64,000 nt of DNA from DASRHT01 sp035293765 (lineage in GTDB: Bacteria > Chloroflexota > Ktedonobacteria > Ktedonobacterales > Ktedonobacteraceae). The notes beneath the pieces were generated by a model. The model was not told the origin of the DNA and searched no databases. It saw nothing but the letters and a program-made list of their open reading frames with translations. The position numbers and the translations under genes were made by a program. This document shows, piece by piece, positions 60,201 through 64,000 of the stretch. The stretch is taken from the NCBI GenBank assembly GCA_035293765.1, contig DATGMF010000003.1, forward strand, positions 1-64,000. Reading direction: 5' to 3'. Numbering within the stretch: position 1 is the stretch's first letter; each line of letters starts with the position of its first letter.

Positions 60201-60353
60201 GTCAGTATCCTTTCTCCATTTCTGTGTTACACATACCAGATGTAGAAGTGAATTCCTCATAGATTATAACACAGCAGGAATTTTTATTGCTCATGTGTAG
60301 ATAAAAGTTATGGGGATATCAGATCCCTATCTTCGACGCCACTTACTTAGCAT

Positions 60354-60395
60354 AATTGAGGCCCAATGGTCAAAACTAACCACTGGGCCTCAATT
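60354..60395 (-). terminator. Terminator of the second hsp20
   Basis: 12-bp stem AATTGAGGCCCA (60354-60365) with its complement at 60384-60395, plus inner TGGT/ACCA pairing. Confidence 0.75.
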
Positions 60396-60427
60396 GATAT
60401 TCGGCTTACTTTGTTCTGCTACTTAGC

Positions 60428-60889
60428 CTACGGAGCTGCAGAAGCGGGTTCCTTTGTTTGTACCTGGATGCGCTTTGATTGCTGCGCCTGAGCTTTCGGA
60501 ATCTCGAGTTTCAGCACCCCATGCTCGTAGGTGGCCTGGACCTTGTCAGGGTCAATGTTGCCCGGCAGAGTGATTTCGCGGCTCATCTCGCCTTCGTAGC
60601 GCTCTTGCCGGACATATCGCCCTTCCTGCTCCTTCTTCTCCTCGCGCTTTTGGCTGGCGCGAATGGTCAGAGTATCGCCCATAGCCGTGATTTCAATATT
60701 TTCCGGCTTCATCCCCGGCAAGGCCGCCTCCACAACATAGTTGTTATCGTTCTCGGAGATGTCTATAGGAAACATTCTCCCGCTTGGGAACGAGAAAGGA
60801 CCCGACATAATAAAACTATCCTCAAACAGCCTTTCCATCGCGTCGCGTAGACGCATCCAGGGCTCTTGATCTCTTCTCATGAGCTGCAT
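60428..60889 (-). CDS. Small heat shock protein Hsp20
   Basis: 153 residues. It opens MQLMRRDQEPWMRLRDAMER, followed by LFEDSF and PIDISENDNNYVVEAALPGM, KPENIEITAMGDTLTIRAS and the signature ATYEHGVLKLEIPKAQ. An inserted KREEKKEQEGRYVRQERYEG loop is typical of the bacterial class A group, and the C-terminus is basic. AAAGGAG precedes the ATG. It differs clearly from the Hsp20 at 23932, so the two are not recent copies. Confidence 0.93.
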   Translation of the reverse strand: MQLMRRDQEPWMRLRDAMERLFEDSFIMSGPFSFPSGRMFPIDISENDNNYVVEAALPGMKPENIEITAMGDTLTIRASQKREEKKEQEGRYVRQERYEGEMSREITLPGNIDPDKVQATYEHGVLKLEIPKAQAQQSKRIQVQTKEPASAAP

Positions 60890-60964
60890 AGCTGTGCTCC
60901 TTTCTTGTTCGTTGTATTACGTTGCTACCGATGACACGAAACATCAATGCCTTTCGTTACTGCA

Positions 60965-61813
60965 TTACAGGAGCATACTGCTATTTTTTTGCGCGGTGAC
61001 GAACCAGGAGCGAGGGATGTCAGCCATGTCACGCGACAGCACGGGATAGGGCCAGCGTCCATAGTTGGCCTCCTTCTCACCAGGCTGGACTATCGTGGCT
61101 TCCCAGCCCATCGGGCGCAGGAACTCTTCCGGCTCGTCTATTGTACCAAACCACGGCACACCCGCATCCGCCAGCGCCTGGACAAATTGCCGCGTCCACT
61201 GGGAAGTGAGCATGGCGCTGTTGATGGTGTCAAAGCCCAGCCAGCTCCCAGGCGCCGCCAGACCGCTTATGTCATTGAAGATACGCGTAATGTTTTCGTT
61301 AGGGAGATAGTGAAGAAAGCCTTCCAGCAGCCACGCGGAAGGCTGTTGTACATCAAAGCCTGCTTTGACCAGATGATCGGTCCAGGAACCGGTAAGGTCC
61401 ACCTCGACTACATGCCGCTCACAGGCCGCTTGCGCTCCGGCAGCACTGAGCACCTGTTTTTTGTACCGCAAAACCTCAGGCTGATCGAGCTCGAAGAGCT
61501 GCGTCTGTTCGGGCCAGTGGAGACGATACGCGCGCGTATCCAGACCTGCCGCCATCAAAACGACCTGCCGGATTTGATGCTCGTTCGTCACCCGTTGCAG
61601 GAAATCATCGAAAAAGCGTGTACGGATAGTAATCGAAGCGCCATTATCGCCCGAACGGTGTTCAACCCACTCCTCGCCCTCTGGACCCGCTAAAGCCGCA
61701 GCCCAGGGATCATTATAGAGGCGATCCTCACGCCGACTCTCTCTGGCACGCACGCCAGCGGTCCAACGCGAGGTCGCGCCCAGTAAACTATCATGCGTAG
61801 TCTTATCAGTCAT
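60965..61813 (-). CDS. SAM-dependent methyltransferase of the LCM family
   Basis: 282 residues. SLLGATSRWTAGVRARESRR opens the family-specific N-terminus. QVVLMAAGLDTRAYRL is the SAM-binding motif, FELDQPEVLRYKK the acidic second strand, and WLLEGFLHYLP the motif IV region. Proteins of this type (leucine carboxyl methyltransferase/PPM group) methylate small molecules or carboxylates, often in secondary metabolism; the substrate is not known here. GAGGT precedes the ATG. Confidence 0.88.
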   Translation of the reverse strand: MTDKTTHDSLLGATSRWTAGVRARESRREDRLYNDPWAAALAGPEGEEWVEHRSGDNGASITIRTRFFDDFLQRVTNEHQIRQVVLMAAGLDTRAYRLHWPEQTQLFELDQPEVLRYKKQVLSAAGAQAACERHVVEVDLTGSWTDHLVKAGFDVQQPSAWLLEGFLHYLPNENITRIFNDISGLAAPGSWLGFDTINSAMLTSQWTRQFVQALADAGVPWFGTIDEPEEFLRPMGWEATIVQPGEKEANYGRWPYPVLSRDMADIPRSWFVTAQKNSSMLL

Positions 61814-61939
61814 ACAACATTACCTCTACTGCTTCTAGAAATAATTCTGAATTTGTCTTCAGCAATAAACAATCCTGCTTATTTCTACGAAGCAATATTG
61901 GTAAAGTCGCATCTCTCCCACTTCAGGATGTGGGCAACA

Positions 61940-63505
61940 TCAGTTCACCTGTCTGTTCTTATCAGCCCAATACTTTTCACGCAGCTCGCGCTTGAGAATC
62001 TTGCCCGCGCCGCTTTTGGGCAGAGGCTCATCAAGAAATTCGACGCTGCGCGGCACTTTATATCCTGCGATAAGCGTACGGGCATGGGCAATTAATTCTT
62101 CGTCAGTCACGCTCATACCAGGCTTGCAGACGACGACGGCATGCACGGACTCGCCCCAGTTTTCAGCCGGGATGCCGATGACGGCTGCTTCCAGCACGGC
62201 GGGATGGGTGTAGAGGGCGTTCTCGACTTCGACGGAATAGACATTTTCACCGCCGGAGATGATCATATCCTTTGCTCTATCGATGATGAAAATGTAGTTT
62301 TCCTCATCGACGGTCGCCAGGTCGCCGGTATGCATCCAGCCATCGACAATAGCGTCGGCAGTCGCTTCCGGCATGCGCCAGTAGCCCATCATGATATTGG
62401 GTCCGCGCGCGATGATTTCGCCGATCTCGCCCGGCCTGACATCCTCTCCCTGAGCATTGACGACGCGCACCTCGACGCCCAGCGCCTCTTTGCCACAGGA
62501 GGCGAGGCGGCGCACCTGCTCAGGCGTGCCATCGACGATATGATCATAGGTATCCAGCCCGGTGAGTAGAGGGGCCGTTTCAGTCATGCCATAGCCCTGC
62601 GCGAAGATCTGGCCCCATTTTTGCAGCCCTTGCTTGAGCAGTTCGACCGGCATGGGAGAGGCGCCGTAGGTCAGGCGGCGCAGACTGGAGACATCATAGT
62701 TGTCAACATCGGGATGGTTGAGCACCATATTGACCATCGTCGGGACGAGCAGCGCAATCGTCACTTTCTCCGCCTGGATCGTCCGCAAGACATGGAGGGG
62801 GTGGAACATGGGGATGAAGACGTGGCGAGCGCCAACCATTGTGATAGCGAAGGCCGAGCCAATATCAGCCAGGTGGAACATTGGCGCGCTATGCAGGTAC
62901 ACGTCGCGATCAGTATAGCTGGTCGCCATAATCACATTCATGGCGTTGGACATGACGTTTTTATGGGACAGCATGACGCCTTTGGCGCGTCCAGTGGTGC
63001 CGCCCGTGTAGTAGAGGCCGGAGAGATCATCGTCCTCCATCATTTGATCGGCGCTCTCTGGTCTTTGCGAGCCACGCGCCAGCAACTGCTCGTAATTTTC
63101 CATCCCTTCCGGCGTCTCATCGCCGCAGTAAATAATATGCTGCACTGAGGGAAAGGTGTCGCGTCCGACAGAGTAGGGAGCAAAGGTCTTATCAACGATC
63201 AGCGCCTGGGATTCGCTATCATTGAGGATAAACACGATTTCCGGTCGGGCCAGGCGAATATTGAGCGGCACAATCACGGCTCCCATGCGCGCACAGGCAT
63301 AGTACAACTCAAGGTAGCGGTGACAGTTGAGCATCAGGACGGCAACGCGGTCCCCACGCTGTATGCCTAAAGACGTGAGGCCGCGCGCAAGATGGTCGGT
63401 GCGCCGCTCAAAATCATTCCAGGTATGACGCGTCTCCCCGCAGGTGATAGCTTCGCGATTGCCAAAAACTCTTTTTGCATGGGCCAGCCCTTGCGCGATA
63501 TTCAT
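61940..63505 (-). CDS. Long-chain acyl-CoA ligase-type AMP-binding enzyme
   Basis: 521 residues of the ANL superfamily. The P-loop is YYTGGTTGRAKGVMLSHKN, motif A5 is YGMTETAPL, and DGWMHTGDLATVDEENYIF and IISGGENVYSVEVENALYTH follow. The catalytic Lys is in LPKSGAGKILKRELR. It would activate a carboxylic acid as acyl-AMP and transfer it to CoA, supplying substrates for the acyl-CoA dehydrogenases encoded 3-4 kb away. AGGAGG precedes the ATG. Confidence 0.92.
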   Translation of the reverse strand: MNIAQGLAHAKRVFGNREAITCGETRHTWNDFERRTDHLARGLTSLGIQRGDRVAVLMLNCHRYLELYYACARMGAVIVPLNIRLARPEIVFILNDSESQALIVDKTFAPYSVGRDTFPSVQHIIYCGDETPEGMENYEQLLARGSQRPESADQMMEDDDLSGLYYTGGTTGRAKGVMLSHKNVMSNAMNVIMATSYTDRDVYLHSAPMFHLADIGSAFAITMVGARHVFIPMFHPLHVLRTIQAEKVTIALLVPTMVNMVLNHPDVDNYDVSSLRRLTYGASPMPVELLKQGLQKWGQIFAQGYGMTETAPLLTGLDTYDHIVDGTPEQVRRLASCGKEALGVEVRVVNAQGEDVRPGEIGEIIARGPNIMMGYWRMPEATADAIVDGWMHTGDLATVDEENYIFIIDRAKDMIISGGENVYSVEVENALYTHPAVLEAAVIGIPAENWGESVHAVVVCKPGMSVTDEELIAHARTLIAGYKVPRSVEFLDEPLPKSGAGKILKRELREKYWADKNRQVN

Positions 63506-63557
63506 CGTCGTCCCTCCTTATATTTTTTAATGTGGCTCATCAGGCCGGAGCAGGTCA

Positions 63558-64000
63558 TTATGTGTGTGATGGCGAATCGAAAGGGATTTTTTGCTTGATG
63601 GCTTTGAGCGCGTCGGCTACAGTACGGGAAACTTGCTGCAAGGGTAGACGCTTAATACGATGGGTCAGGGCCATTGGTGCAATAGTATAGACATGTTCGG
63701 GAGTAACTTCGCGCTCGCCGAGATAGGCAGCATAGGTCTGAGCGGTGCGCCGCATGACGATATCGCCGCGATGTCCGTCTACGTCCAGTTCAATATTAAT
63801 CATGGCAATCAGTTCGGCGATATGACGTGGGACGGCTACCTGGCGCTCTAACCAGGAGGCACGCACAATGCGGTCACGCAGTTCCTGTTCAGCAGAGGCA
63901 TATTCGGCCAGCATCGCTGCCGGGTCCGCTTCAAAGCGCTCACGCAATTCGACGATCTCGACGCGCTGGCGAATATCGTGAATGGAGGTGATATCGACGC
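63558..64000 (-). CDS. Magnesium-chelatase-like AAA ATPase, C-terminal part
   Basis: Partial gene running off the window end. The visible part reads HDIRQRVEIVELRERFEADP, then LRDRIVRASWLERQVAVPRH, IELDVDGHRGDIVMRRTAQT and ALTHRIKRLPLQQ. This matches the C-terminal helical domain of the BchI/ChlI ATPase subunit of magnesium or cobalt chelatases. The Walker motifs would be upstream, outside the window. Whether it serves (bacterio)chlorophyll, cobalamin or another metal insertion cannot be judged. Confidence 0.85.
   Translation of the reverse strand, partial: VDITSIHDIRQRVEIVELRERFEADPAAMLAEYASAEQELRDRIVRASWLERQVAVPRHIAELIAMINIELDVDGHRGDIVMRRTAQTYAAYLGEREVTPEHVYTIAPMALTHRIKRLPLQQVSRTVADALKAIKQKIPFDSPSHT

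Overview
The window looks like chromosomal DNA of a bacterium from the phylum Chloroflexota, most likely a Ktedonobacteria-type soil lineage. This is inference from gene content and style: roughly even base composition, a two-domain CDC48-like ATPase, beta-propeller and cupredoxin lipoproteins with Thr/Pro-rich linkers, the Bacillus-like order SRP RNA-dnaX-ybaB-recR, and many intergenic palindromes. I see no phage, complete insertion sequence, plasmid origin or CRISPR array. Most genes are housekeeping, with accessory and decayed material between them.

Layout. 1-2.5 kb: a low-complexity membrane protein, a PD-(D/E)XK nuclease-like protein, tRNA-Ile2 and a frameshifted remnant of a conserved-TM-helix channel protein. 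2.6-5.6 kb: a long leader with two terminator-like hairpins, then korA-korB (2-oxoacid:ferredoxin oxidoreductase). 5.7-9.5 kb: small zinc-ribbon and membrane proteins, a P-loop kinase and an alcohol dehydrogenase-like enzyme. 9.7-14.8 kb: a propeller lipoprotein with a two-component system, then a second (PQQ-type) propeller lipoprotein. 14.8-16.4 kb: a cytochrome P450 remnant, a zinc-ribbon ORF and an SDR. 16.7-23.7 kb, all on the minus strand: recA, recR-ybaB-dnaX-SRP RNA, mtnP-tyrS. 23.9-28.2 kb: hsp20, a homocysteine methyltransferase/MTHFR fusion and a DUF255 protein. 28.6-30.9 kb: infC (AUU start) and an S41 protease. 31-38 kb, minus strand: glmU-CNNM-mvaB, tRNA-Gln, a small HTH protein, ftsH-thpR.

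38.4-45.3 kb is the most notable block: an OFA-family (formate/oxalate) transporter followed by a three-subunit formate dehydrogenase. Its catalytic gene is interrupted by an in-frame UGA followed at the canonical distance by a SECIS-like hairpin, so it almost certainly encodes a selenoprotein. 45.4-53 kb holds an HD hydrolase, the CDC48-like ATPase, a GAF-PAS histidine kinase, a membrane protein, pcm and tRNA-Val. 53.3-56.7 kb has small membrane proteins, ogt, two duplicated cupredoxin lipoproteins and two small ORFs. 56.8-64 kb has a paired acyl-CoA dehydrogenase operon, a MITE-like element, a PEBP protein, a second hsp20, an LCM-type methyltransferase, an acyl-CoA ligase and the 3' part of a magnesium-chelatase-like ATPase gene.

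Beyond genes, one repeat family stands out. Four copies of a ~100-bp element (43.03, 44.12, 52.14 and 56.72 kb) lie at or just after gene ends. Each has a conserved structured core with covarying inner hairpins and an embedded TTGACN-16/17-TATACT promoter. I do not recognise this element; it is the best candidate here for something undescribed.
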